Source of the DNA: an uncultured bacterium
Lineage (GTDB): Bacteria; Armatimonadota; Zipacnadia; Zipacnadales; Zipacnadaceae
NCBI GenBank assembly: GCA_937928475.1
Contig: CALFVE010000376.1
Span: 1-5,424, forward strand
Length of the DNA stretch: 5,424 nucleotides
Direction: 5' to 3'
A program made the translations under genes and the position numbers. The notes under the pieces were generated by a model. That model did no database searches, had not been told where the DNA came from, and saw only the letters and a list, made by a program, of their open reading frames with translations. Shown piece by piece: positions 1 through 5,424 of the stretch (within the stretch, counting starts at the first letter, position 1; every line of letters starts with the position of its first letter).

Positions 1-2039
1 TCGCGCAGCATTTCCTGCTCGGACAGCGACAGCGCCGCGGCGTCGGCTGATTCCAGGATGACGACGTCATACTTGAGCAGGTCCTCCATCAGCGCCGGGA
101 AGAAGGTCAACTGCCCGGCCATCTTCCAGTCACTGTAGGAATGCCGCGACACGGTTACCTGCGGCGGCCCGGGCATCGCCTGGAGTATCTCCTGCAGCCG
201 CCAGCGCTCCACGATCGGTTTCACGTACTCGTCCTGGATGAGCAGGACATCGAGTTTGCCGTCCCGTGCGATAGCCAGTTTCTCCGGCTCAAAGCGCAGC
301 ACCAGTTTCGGCGGCGGCATTACCTGGTGCTCGGGCGCGGCGAGGCCCAGGCGCACGGGCACGTCATACCACGCATTCAGCGCCTCGCCCGTGACGCTCA
401 CGCGGAAGAGCCACAGCCCTTCGCCCAGGGTTGCCGCATCGGTTCGCCTCGCCGGTCGCCAGCCGGCAAGCGACTCGCTGAACCGCTTGGGCCAATCGGC
501 GACCTGCGCCGGCGTCTCCACCGAGACCGACTTGCCGGTCGGGGTGTCGAAGCGCGTCGTCACCCGGAGGGGGCTGATGGTCACCTGCACCTCGTCCAGC
601 GGTCGCGTAGCCGAGGTAAGACTAGTCGTCAGACTAACCGCGGCTCCCTGAGGCTTTGCTTCTCCGCCGGCAACCAGGTCGGGCGAAGCGAAGGTGGGCG
701 AGGGCATCGGCGTGAGCAGGCACCAGACCGTCGTCTGCCAGGTCCTCCCTGCGGGGATCGCTACCTTGCTGTACATCCACTCCGTCGTTGCTCCCGGCTT
801 GCCCGGCGCGCAGTTGTAAAGCAAGTCTAGGCTGTCGTAGTCCATCGTGAAAATCACGGAGTCCTGCGCGGCGCAGACGGCCGTCCATCCTGCCACCGGT
901 TCGTGCACAAACTCCGGCTGTGCCTGCTGCGCAGAGAGCACGGATAAGCCACTAGCGCACGGACGCACGTACCGGTCTTGGCCGGGGTCGCCGGAAGCGG
1001 TGACGAAGTTCTGCATCCAGTACTGCACGGCGCGCCCCTCCTGGTTGGGGTTGGTGAAGGCCACGTCGCAGCGGATCGCCCGAGTGTCGGCGAAAAGGGA
1101 GATGGTCTTGCCCAGGCGCAGGCCGGACAACATGCTCCCCTCTTTGGCCGCCGTCGTAATGGTGAAGCGCACCGACGCGCTGCCGTCGTGTAGATCCACC
1201 CTCTCCACCGCGTAGGGCGCCTCCACGAACTCCCCCGGCCAGGGCTGGGAGACGTCGTGGTCCGCAAACAAGCCCCCCACCTTGGCGGCCTGGGGCACCA
1301 GTTCCCGCCCATCGGCCTTCCGCACCAGGCTGACAACCTGCGCCCCCCGGCGGGGGTCAACTGCCAGCCGAAGGAAGGAGTTCTCCATCACTATCTCCGG
1401 CTGCCCGTCTCCGTTCACGTCCGCCTCCGCAATCGCCGGCGGCGTCGGGAAGGCCTCTATCGGCGCGAACAGGACGTTATCTACGTACAGCACCCCGCCG
1501 GGGGACACATGCAGAGCGAGCGCACCGTTCTCCACACCGTCCGCGACCTGGTAGTACCAACGATGCTCCCGCCAGTTGCTGCTCAGTTGCTGCGGCCCGG
1601 AAGCGGTGGAGCCCCGGAAGCCGTTCTTTTCATATTGATATACATACACTGCCACCGACCCCAGGCCGCGGGCAAAGAACCGCACCAGGTACTTCTCACC
1701 CGGCTGGAGCGCGCCGGTACCCTGACTGAGCGCTCCTTCCCGAGGCGCCTGTCCGCCTTCTCCTACGCCGCGATCCAAGGGCACGACGCGTAGGCACATC
1801 TTGCCGGCATGGGCCACGTGAGGGTCCTCGACGGCGGTCACGCGCGCGGGGTAGCCGGGGTTCAGCCACCAGTTCCCGGTGGTCTCCGCCAGTTGAAACT
1901 GCGAGGCCGCGGTGAGCTCTTCGAAGCCCGCGTTCTTGAGCCGGTTCTGGCCCCAAGCCGCTGGGCCTGTCACCAGGCTCAGCATGAGCCCGAGCCCCAG
2001 CGCCGCCACTCGCTCCCGCCTCCTGCCGCCCTTGCGCAT
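1..2039 (-). CDS. Secreted multidomain protein: CBM-like, mutarotase-like sandwich, GATase1/ThuA-like domain (3' partial)
   Basis: The frame is open for 679 codons from an ATG at 2039 to the left edge, so the C-terminus is missing. Residues 1-30 form a Sec signal peptide: basic R/K-rich start, hydrophobic core at about 11-24, likely cleavage after A-W-G (28-30). The mature protein begins with NRLKNAGFEE, a start typical of CBM4/9-like carbohydrate-binding sandwiches; this domain runs to LYVDNVLF (184-191). A calcium-loop-like DVNGDGQPE (207-215) leads into ENSFLRLAVDPRRG (219-232), which resembles the first strands of galactose-mutarotase-like or glycoside-hydrolase beta-sandwiches. Beta-rich sequence continues to about 575. 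From KLDVLLIQDE (595-604) to YDVVILESAD (657-666) and SLSEQE it looks like the start of a class I glutamine amidotransferase-like or ThuA-like fold. An ideal AGGAGG site supports the start. It probably acts outside the cytoplasm on or near carbohydrate. Domain calls are from motif resemblance; whether it is an enzyme or a binding protein is unknown. Confidence 0.85.
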   Translation of the reverse strand, partial: MRKGGRRRERVAALGLGLMLSLVTGPAAWGQNRLKNAGFEELTAASQFQLAETTGNWWLNPGYPARVTAVEDPHVAHAGKMCLRVVPLDRGVGEGGQAPREGALSQGTGALQPGEKYLVRFFARGLGSVAVYVYQYEKNGFRGSTASGPQQLSSNWREHRWYYQVADGVENGALALHVSPGGVLYVDNVLFAPIEAFPTPPAIAEADVNGDGQPEIVMENSFLRLAVDPRRGAQVVSLVRKADGRELVPQAAKVGGLFADHDVSQPWPGEFVEAPYAVERVDLHDGSASVRFTITTAAKEGSMLSGLRLGKTISLFADTRAIRCDVAFTNPNQEGRAVQYWMQNFVTASGDPGQDRYVRPCASGLSVLSAQQAQPEFVHEPVAGWTAVCAAQDSVIFTMDYDSLDLLYNCAPGKPGATTEWMYSKVAIPAGRTWQTTVWCLLTPMPSPTFASPDLVAGGEAKPQGAAVSLTTSLTSATRPLDEVQVTISPLRVTTRFDTPTGKSVSVETPAQVADWPKRFSESLAGWRPARRTDAATLGEGLWLFRVSVTGEALNAWYDVPVRLGLAAPEHQVMPPPKLVLRFEPEKLAIARDGKLDVLLIQDEYVKPIVERWRLQEILQAMPGPPQVTVSRHSYSDWKMAGQLTFFPALMEDLLKYDVVILESADAAALSLSEQEMLR

Positions 2040-2046
2040 GGCTTTC

Positions 2047-2052
2047 CCTCCT
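2047..2052 (-). promoter_or_regulatory. Strong Shine-Dalgarno site of the left secreted-protein gene
   Basis: Reads AGGAGG on the minus strand, with 7 bases between it and the ATG at 2039. This fixes the start ahead of the basic n-region of the signal peptide, rather than at the in-frame Met19 inside the hydrophobic core. Confidence 0.85.
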
Positions 2053-2267
2053 TGCCCGCTGGTTGCTTATCCCGTCAGCCATTGCCTCTATCTGCGCGAG
2101 CCTCCATCACCAACTTTCAGCGCCGCTTGTTCACATTCCTCCCGGCGTCCCTTCTCTGCTCAGGAGGAAGCGACCCCAACCGTGGCGAACAGGTGCGCCT
2201 ATCTGACCGGCAAGGCCCGGCGGCCCGAAGGCACTCGGGCCTGCCCTGCCGCCATTCACGGACTTAC

Positions 2268-2272
2268 GGGAG
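2268..2272 (+). promoter_or_regulatory. Shine-Dalgarno site of the creatininase-family gene
   Basis: GGGAG lies 6 bases before the ATG at 2279. The spacing is normal and supports this start, which also gives the N-terminal length usual for the family, about 25 residues ahead of the LPLG motif. Confidence 0.75.
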
Positions 2273-2278
2273 ACAATC

Positions 2279-3064
2279 ATGGCCGCTAAGCTCTGGCTCA
2301 AACTGACCGTCGAGGAAATCGCCCGCGAGTTGGAACGCACCTCCACCGTGCTGCTTCCTCTCGGCGTCACCGAGCAGCACGGCTACCACCTGCCGCTCGC
2401 CGTAGATGTCTACAACGCCGAGATGATCTGCGCGCGGGCCTCGGAGCAGACCGGCTGTCTGGTCGCTCCCACCCTAAATTACGCCTTCAGTGGCGGCGAA
2501 CTCCCCGGCACTATCAATATCTCGCCCCAGGTTTACGGCTTGCTCATCATGGAAATCCTCCGCGAACTCTGCCGCCACGGCCTGCGCCATCTCATTCTCG
2601 TCGCCGGCCACGGCGGCACCGACAACACCCACGCCATCAAGAGCGCCGCCGAGATGTTTCTGCGCCTGAATCCGCAGTTCGCCGACCGCAACCTGGCCGT
2701 TTTCCTGTTCTGGGAATACAGCCCTACCTTCCTAGAGATTGCCGCCCAGGGCGACTTTCATGCTGCCTGGGCCGAGACCTCGCTGATGCTGCACTGGGCC
2801 GGCGAGGAGGTCCGCCGCGAGCGCATGGTGCTTGACGAGCCGGAGTTCGCCGCCCTGATGCGCACCGACCAGGACGCGTATGAGGCCCGTGAGCAGCGGG
2901 TAGAGCACCGTGCCGTGATTGCCCGCCGCTATCAGAGCCCTCGGATGAAAGTCGGGGTGATGGGCTACCCGGAGCGGGCCAGCGCGGAGTTGGGCGAGAC
3001 CATCGCGCGGGAAGCGGTGGCCGGGTTGGTGGAACTGATCCGCGCCATGGAGGCCGTGGGGTAG
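2279..3064 (+). CDS. Creatininase-family amidohydrolase
   Basis: This complete 261-residue protein has the length and motifs of the creatininase family, metal-dependent cytoplasmic hydrolases of cyclic amides or related bonds. The family includes creatininase, FAPy deformylase (ArfB), the mycofactocin protease MftE and 3-dehydro-scyllo-inosose hydrolase (IolN). LPLGVTEQHGYHLPLAVD (26-43) carries the expected metal ligands E32, H34 and D43. The central AGHGGTDNTH (109-118) corresponds to the usual NGHGGN motif but has A109 and T114 in place of both asparagines. FHAAWAETSLML (160-171) matches the family's H-A-x-x-x-E-T-S segment, giving H161 and E166. The C-terminus has the usual GxxGxPxxAS pattern (GVMGYPERAS). 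There is no signal peptide. It is divergent from the left gene and convergent with the right one, so it probably has its own promoter. Family is secure; the substrate cannot be told, and true creatininase activity should not be assumed. Confidence 0.93.
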   Translation: MAAKLWLKLTVEEIARELERTSTVLLPLGVTEQHGYHLPLAVDVYNAEMICARASEQTGCLVAPTLNYAFSGGELPGTINISPQVYGLLIMEILRELCRHGLRHLILVAGHGGTDNTHAIKSAAEMFLRLNPQFADRNLAVFLFWEYSPTFLEIAAQGDFHAAWAETSLMLHWAGEEVRRERMVLDEPEFAALMRTDQDAYEAREQRVEHRAVIARRYQSPRMKVGVMGYPERASAELGETIAREAVAGLVELIRAMEAVG

Positions 3065-3116
3065 CCGCGTCTAGCGCGAGGGCGAGGTGTCTGCGCATCG
3101 GTTGCGGTTGCGCGGT

Positions 3117-3137
3117 GGGGGCCGCCCTGGAGCCCCC
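3117..3137. terminator. Possible terminator-like GC hairpin downstream of the creatininase gene
   Basis: GGGGGC (3117-3122) pairs with GCCCCC (3132-3137) across a 9-base loop, 53 bases after the creatininase stop. The right arm overlaps a perfect 10-bp palindrome, CCCCCGGGGG (3133-3142), which offers an alternative fold. No U-tract follows, so it is not a classic intrinsic terminator. Confidence 0.3.
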
Positions 3138-3207
3138 GGGGGTGTAGGACACAGTTCGCCGGACCGCTGGGAGCCATTTCCACGGGCCGGGGGTGGTTCG
3201 GCCGCGA

Positions 3208-3230
3208 GCAGGCGGAGCGACATGGCCTGC
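3208..3230. repeat. Possible degenerate copy of the palindromic repeat
   Basis: GCAGGC (3208-3213) and GCCTGC (3225-3230) are perfect 6-base inverted arms with an 11-base loop. They match the core arms of the clean hairpin at 3299-3320, and GGCACC follows where the clean copy has CCCACG. It may be a decayed relative, but chance is possible in DNA this GC-rich. Confidence 0.3.
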
Positions 3231-3298
3231 GGCACCTCGCCCGGCGGGCCTGATCCTCGCGCCGCAAACGGCGGGTTCATCCCGGCGACCGCGCCAGC

Positions 3299-3327
3299 GG
3301 GCAGGCAAGGATGCCTGCCCCACGCGG
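3299..3327. repeat. REP-like palindromic element, intact copy
   Basis: GGGCAGGCA (3299-3307) and TGCCTGCCC (3312-3320) form a perfect 9-bp stem closed by an AGGA tetraloop, followed by CACGCGG. The segment 3311-3327 recurs at 3372-3388 with one mismatch. A short, perfect, non-coding palindrome with a conserved flank is the usual look of dispersed REP-like elements. It could also act as a bidirectional terminator or mRNA-stabilising hairpin between the two convergent genes, although no T-run follows. Confidence 0.6.
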
Positions 3328-3338
3328 AAGGGGAGCAG

Positions 3339-3361
3339 GGGCGCATTGGGTGGCAGCGCCC
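3339..3361. repeat. Inverted repeat between the two repeat copies
   Basis: GGGCGC (3339-3344) and GCGCCC (3356-3361) form a 6-bp stem with an 11-base loop. It sits in the spacer between the intact palindrome and its half copy. It may be part of a larger composite structure, or just a GC-driven pairing. Confidence 0.3.
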
Positions 3362-3371
3362 ACGGCCAGAC

Positions 3372-3388
3372 ATGCCTGCCCTACGCGG
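3372..3388. repeat. Second, half copy of the palindromic repeat
   Basis: ATGCCTGCCCTACGCGG matches 3311-3327 at 16 of 17 positions, the only difference being T for C at the eleventh base. The left arm of the hairpin is missing: GGCCAGAC stands where GGCAAGG would be expected. The offset between copies is 61 bp. The copy ends 24 bp before the stop of the right-hand gene. Confidence 0.55.
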
Positions 3389-3412
3389 GAGGTGCGCAGC
3401 GGGCGGCGACGG

Positions 3413-5424
3413 CTACCAGATCCACTTGGCTTCCGTTCCCGGGGCGAGGGTGACTCGCCGCTCCTTGCCGGCTACCGGGCCGCCCTCCACGCCGCGCACG
3501 GTCACTGTCATGGTCTTGTCCAGCGGGTTGTGCACGATTACATCCCACTCGCCGCCGCCACGCTCCAGCACGCGGATGATAATGTCACCACGCTCGCAGG
3601 AGACTACGTTCCCCAGGAAGATCGTCCCCGCCTCGGTGGCCGGGTCCAGGCTGGTCCAGGCCCAGCCCTCGGGGTCCACGCCCAGCGGCTCGAAGACCGC
3701 CGCGGCGGGGCGCCAGACGCCGGCCGTCCAGTTCGGGTTGAGGCCCTTTACCCGCACTGGCACTCGCATCCCCAGATCAACCCGGGGCAGGATGCCGACA
3801 AAGGCGCCGTCCTGCACTTGTAGGTCCTGCGCCACCTGCGTCCCCAGGACCCAACCGCGCTGAGGAGCAAGGCGCAGGCCGATGTGCGGCTGCGCCAGGT
3901 TGAGCGCCTTCTGCACCTTTTCGTCGAGCCTGTCCGCCATCGTGCTGCCCACCGGCCAGCGCATGATCAGGAAGGAATAGCGGAAGACCTCGCCTTTCTT
4001 GAAGATGCGCGGGCCCAGGTTGTAGCCGAAGGCTGGCCGGCCAGACTGCTTGCCTTCGGCGTCCACCGCGGCACTGACGGAGAACTCATCATCAAGAGCG
4101 AAAATAGTTCCGTGGCCCAACTCGGCGGGCCAGGTGACGTAGCCGCCCCGGCCCAGTTTGCCCTGTAGCGTCCCCGGCTGAGCCAGCTTGCCCTGCGCCG
4201 TACACAGCCCCTGCTTGACCGTGTTCCAGCCCATTTCGACTAGGACCAGGTTCAGCGGCTGCTTATCCGACAGGGTCACGTCACGCTTGAAGCGCACCTC
4301 GCCCCGGCACCATTGCAGCGAGGGCTCGCCCGCGTCGCGGTGCAGGTCAATGTCGTCGGCCACAATGTCGAAATCCTCGGTGGGCTGGGTGAGCACGTAG
4401 GGATACCAGCCGTTGATGGTGGGTTGCTCCTTCGGCACATACTTGTCCCACTCGGCGTAGGTGGATACCGCTTGGCGGGTGATGAGCACATCGCGGTTGG
4501 CGTACCAGAAATGAGAGTCGGACATGAAGCAGACGTTCGGATCGGGAACCGGGCCCTTATCTGCGGCAAAGCGTACCACGCCCCACAGATTGAGGCCAGG
4601 CAGGGAGGTGTCCGTGCCGTAGGGGATATAATCCCAGGCCTCGCCGAAGGTACCGCCCGGGCCCCCTGCCGGCTGGAAGGCACCCTTGACGTGAGTGACT
4701 AGACCCAGACCGGTCGGATTGCCGTCCTTGTCTACGCCTTGGCCGTAGGGCAAGGCGTTGCAGTGATCGCCGCACCAGTACCAGACCATCATCTTGTCGT
4801 GAACCATGATGCTGGTCGCCAGCGCCTCCCGGTTGTTTTCGTCCACGACGCGCAGCATCAGCCCGCGCTGGCGGGAGTGCTCCTCGTCCATGACGGTCAT
4901 AAACTGCTTAGACCCTGGGCGATAGCGCCGCAGACACTCCCCTCCGCCCCAGACTTCCACAACCTTGAGCGGTGCTTCCGACCGCGCTCGGATAACCAGC
5001 CGCCAGCGGTAGGAGCCGGGCACCCCACGCGAGCCCAGTGTGGCTCGGTAGTGGTTGAGCGGCAAGAAGGCTTCAATGATCGGCCCGTTGGAGGCGTAGG
5101 CGACGGCAATGTTATGCGTACCGGTGCCCAGGGAGCCGTTGACCCAACGAGGGTTGTTCCAGATGTCCGAAAGGCTAGGGGCGAGCAGGGTGAGGTTGTA
5201 GTCGTCGGCAGCGGCGGCCACTTCGGCGGGGTCTTCCAGCAGGTGCACACCCAGCGGCGTGGGGTACTCCATGCGCTGGACGAGAGAGTGCCAGTCGCTG
5301 CGGTTGTTCTCGACCTGCCGACCCCCCTGGTACACGGCGATGGGATAGGCGCTGTACACCCGATAATTCCAGAAGGCGGTAGCGTTCTTCTGGGGCGTAA
5401 GCGGGAAATGGGCCGGCCAGCCGG
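3413..5424 (-). CDS. Large protein, probable C-terminal part of a PHP/CehA-type metallohydrolase (5' partial)
   Basis: The frame is open from the right edge to a TAG at 3413, giving 669 visible codons; the true start lies outside. The GTG at 5359 has coding sequence upstream in frame (PAHFPLTPQK and on) and is best read as an internal valine. Early features fit the end of a PHP-type domain of the CehA/McbA sort: SDWH (visible residues 42-45) resembles the last metal-binding motif, and AYASNGPIIE (108-117) resembles the xTNGPxI segment that follows it. Next come RARSEAPLKVVEVWGGGE (145-162), like the sandwich strand after the PHP domain, and a striking WYWCGDHCNALPYG (214-227). A second SDSH lies at 301-304. 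The remaining 370 or so residues are beta-rich and end in a sandwich-like NPLDKTMTVTV segment (632-642) and the C-terminus KWIW. The PHP link is an inference; most metal ligands would be off-window. Function and location are unknown. Confidence 0.82.
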   Translation of the reverse strand, partial: GWPAHFPLTPQKNATAFWNYRVYSAYPIAVYQGGRQVENNRSDWHSLVQRMEYPTPLGVHLLEDPAEVAAAADDYNLTLLAPSLSDIWNNPRWVNGSLGTGTHNIAVAYASNGPIIEAFLPLNHYRATLGSRGVPGSYRWRLVIRARSEAPLKVVEVWGGGECLRRYRPGSKQFMTVMDEEHSRQRGLMLRVVDENNREALATSIMVHDKMMVWYWCGDHCNALPYGQGVDKDGNPTGLGLVTHVKGAFQPAGGPGGTFGEAWDYIPYGTDTSLPGLNLWGVVRFAADKGPVPDPNVCFMSDSHFWYANRDVLITRQAVSTYAEWDKYVPKEQPTINGWYPYVLTQPTEDFDIVADDIDLHRDAGEPSLQWCRGEVRFKRDVTLSDKQPLNLVLVEMGWNTVKQGLCTAQGKLAQPGTLQGKLGRGGYVTWPAELGHGTIFALDDEFSVSAAVDAEGKQSGRPAFGYNLGPRIFKKGEVFRYSFLIMRWPVGSTMADRLDEKVQKALNLAQPHIGLRLAPQRGWVLGTQVAQDLQVQDGAFVGILPRVDLGMRVPVRVKGLNPNWTAGVWRPAAAVFEPLGVDPEGWAWTSLDPATEAGTIFLGNVVSCERGDIIIRVLERGGGEWDVIVHNPLDKTMTVTVRGVEGGPVAGKERRVTLAPGTEAKWIW

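Larger units (their letters stand above)
2040..2278. promoter_or_regulatory. Divergent intergenic region between the secreted-protein gene and the creatininase gene
   Basis: These 239 bp separate two divergent starts, so they must hold the promoter of the left gene and probably that of the creatininase. I see no convincing sigma-70 pair. A weak minus-strand candidate is TTGGTG (2108-2113) with GATAGA (2087-2092), 15 bp apart, a poor match to the consensus. No clear operator-type palindrome or riboswitch fold was recognised. An isolated AGGAGG on the plus strand at 2162-2167 has no good start codon at normal spacing. Confidence 0.5.
3065..3412. other. Convergent intergenic region with GC-rich inverted and direct repeats, no credible gene
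   Basis: These 348 bp lie between the stops of the creatininase gene (TAG, 3062-3064) and the right-hand gene (TAG, minus strand, 3413-3415). Open frames crossing it have the arginine/proline/alanine-rich composition of GC-driven chance frames, and several run antisense into the neighbouring genes. The content I can support is a set of inverted repeats, listed separately, which may end transcription from both sides or belong to a dispersed repeat family. No T-run follows any hairpin. Confidence 0.6.

Noticed and set aside
616..640. Short tandem AGACTA repeat
   Set aside because: It lies within coding sequence, encodes a repeated Ser-Leu-Thr stretch in a beta-rich linker region, and is too short to call a repeat element.
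141..830. Plus-strand 229-codon open frame
   Set aside because: It is antisense to the signal-peptide-bearing minus-strand gene, is rich in Arg/His/Gly/Pro as GC-driven shadow frames are, and has no ribosome site or recognisable motif.
1257..1793. Plus-strand 178-codon open frame
   Set aside because: It lies wholly antisense to the sandwich domain of the left gene, whose minus-strand frame is unbroken and carries recognisable motifs.
2162..2285. AGGAGG followed by a short GTG-started frame ahead of the creatininase
   Set aside because: The spacing from AGGAGG to GTG (14 bases) is too long, and the roughly 35-codon frame has no recognisable features and overlaps the creatininase start.
1809..2306. 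Plus-strand open frames spanning the divergent gap
   Set aside because: They overlap the start of the left gene and the creatininase start, with low-complexity Pro/Arg/Ser composition and no plausible ribosome site.
2724..3323. Minus-strand 199-codon open frame
   Set aside because: It is antisense to the creatininase C-terminus, whose conserved motifs show which strand is coding; the composition is Arg/Pro/Ala-rich.
3087..3863. Plus-strand 258-codon open frame through the convergent gap
   Set aside because: It reads through the palindromic repeats and into the antisense strand of the right-hand gene, and has no ribosome site or domain-like sequence.
5357..5359. GTG as the start of the right-hand gene
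   Set aside because: The same frame stays open to the window edge with ordinary protein sequence, and no Shine-Dalgarno site precedes the GTG, so it is taken as an internal Val codon.

Overview
The window carries three protein-coding genes, two of them cut by the window edges. From left to right they are a secreted multidomain protein on the minus strand (1-2039, C-terminus off the left edge), a complete creatininase-family amidohydrolase on the plus strand (2279-3064), and a large minus-strand protein (3413-5424, N-terminus off the right edge). The last looks like the C-terminal part of a PHP/CehA-type metallohydrolase. No tRNA, rRNA, CRISPR array, transposase or integrase was seen.

Organism: the DNA is GC-rich with ordinary bacterial Shine-Dalgarno sites (AGGAGG before the left gene, GGGAG before the creatininase). 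Large secreted beta-sandwich proteins with lectin-like N-termini, creatininase-family enzymes, and palindromic repeats with GCAGGC/GCCTGC arms in gene gaps suggest a free-living heterotroph of the Armatimonadota/Planctomycetota/Hydrogenedentota type. That placement rests on general resemblance, not on a marker gene.

Layout: the left gene and the creatininase are divergent, sharing a 239-bp upstream region (2040-2278) without a convincing promoter motif. The creatininase and the right-hand gene are convergent, separated by 348 bp (3065-3412). That gap holds no credible gene but has several GC-rich inverted repeats, including a perfect 9-bp stem hairpin whose right half and flank recur 61 bp downstream.

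Function: the left protein has a Sec signal peptide, a CBM-like beta-sandwich, a calcium-loop-like DxNxDGxxE motif, a mutarotase-like beta-sandwich and the beginning of a class I glutamine amidotransferase-like (ThuA/GATase1-like) fold. The creatininase keeps the family's metal-binding residues but has a changed glycine-rich motif. The right protein shows an SDxH motif, an SNGP motif and a conserved-looking CGDHCN segment. Glycan or sugar-derivative metabolism outside or in the envelope is a reasonable guess for the cluster, but no substrate can be read from the sequence. The alternating gene directions argue against a single operon.
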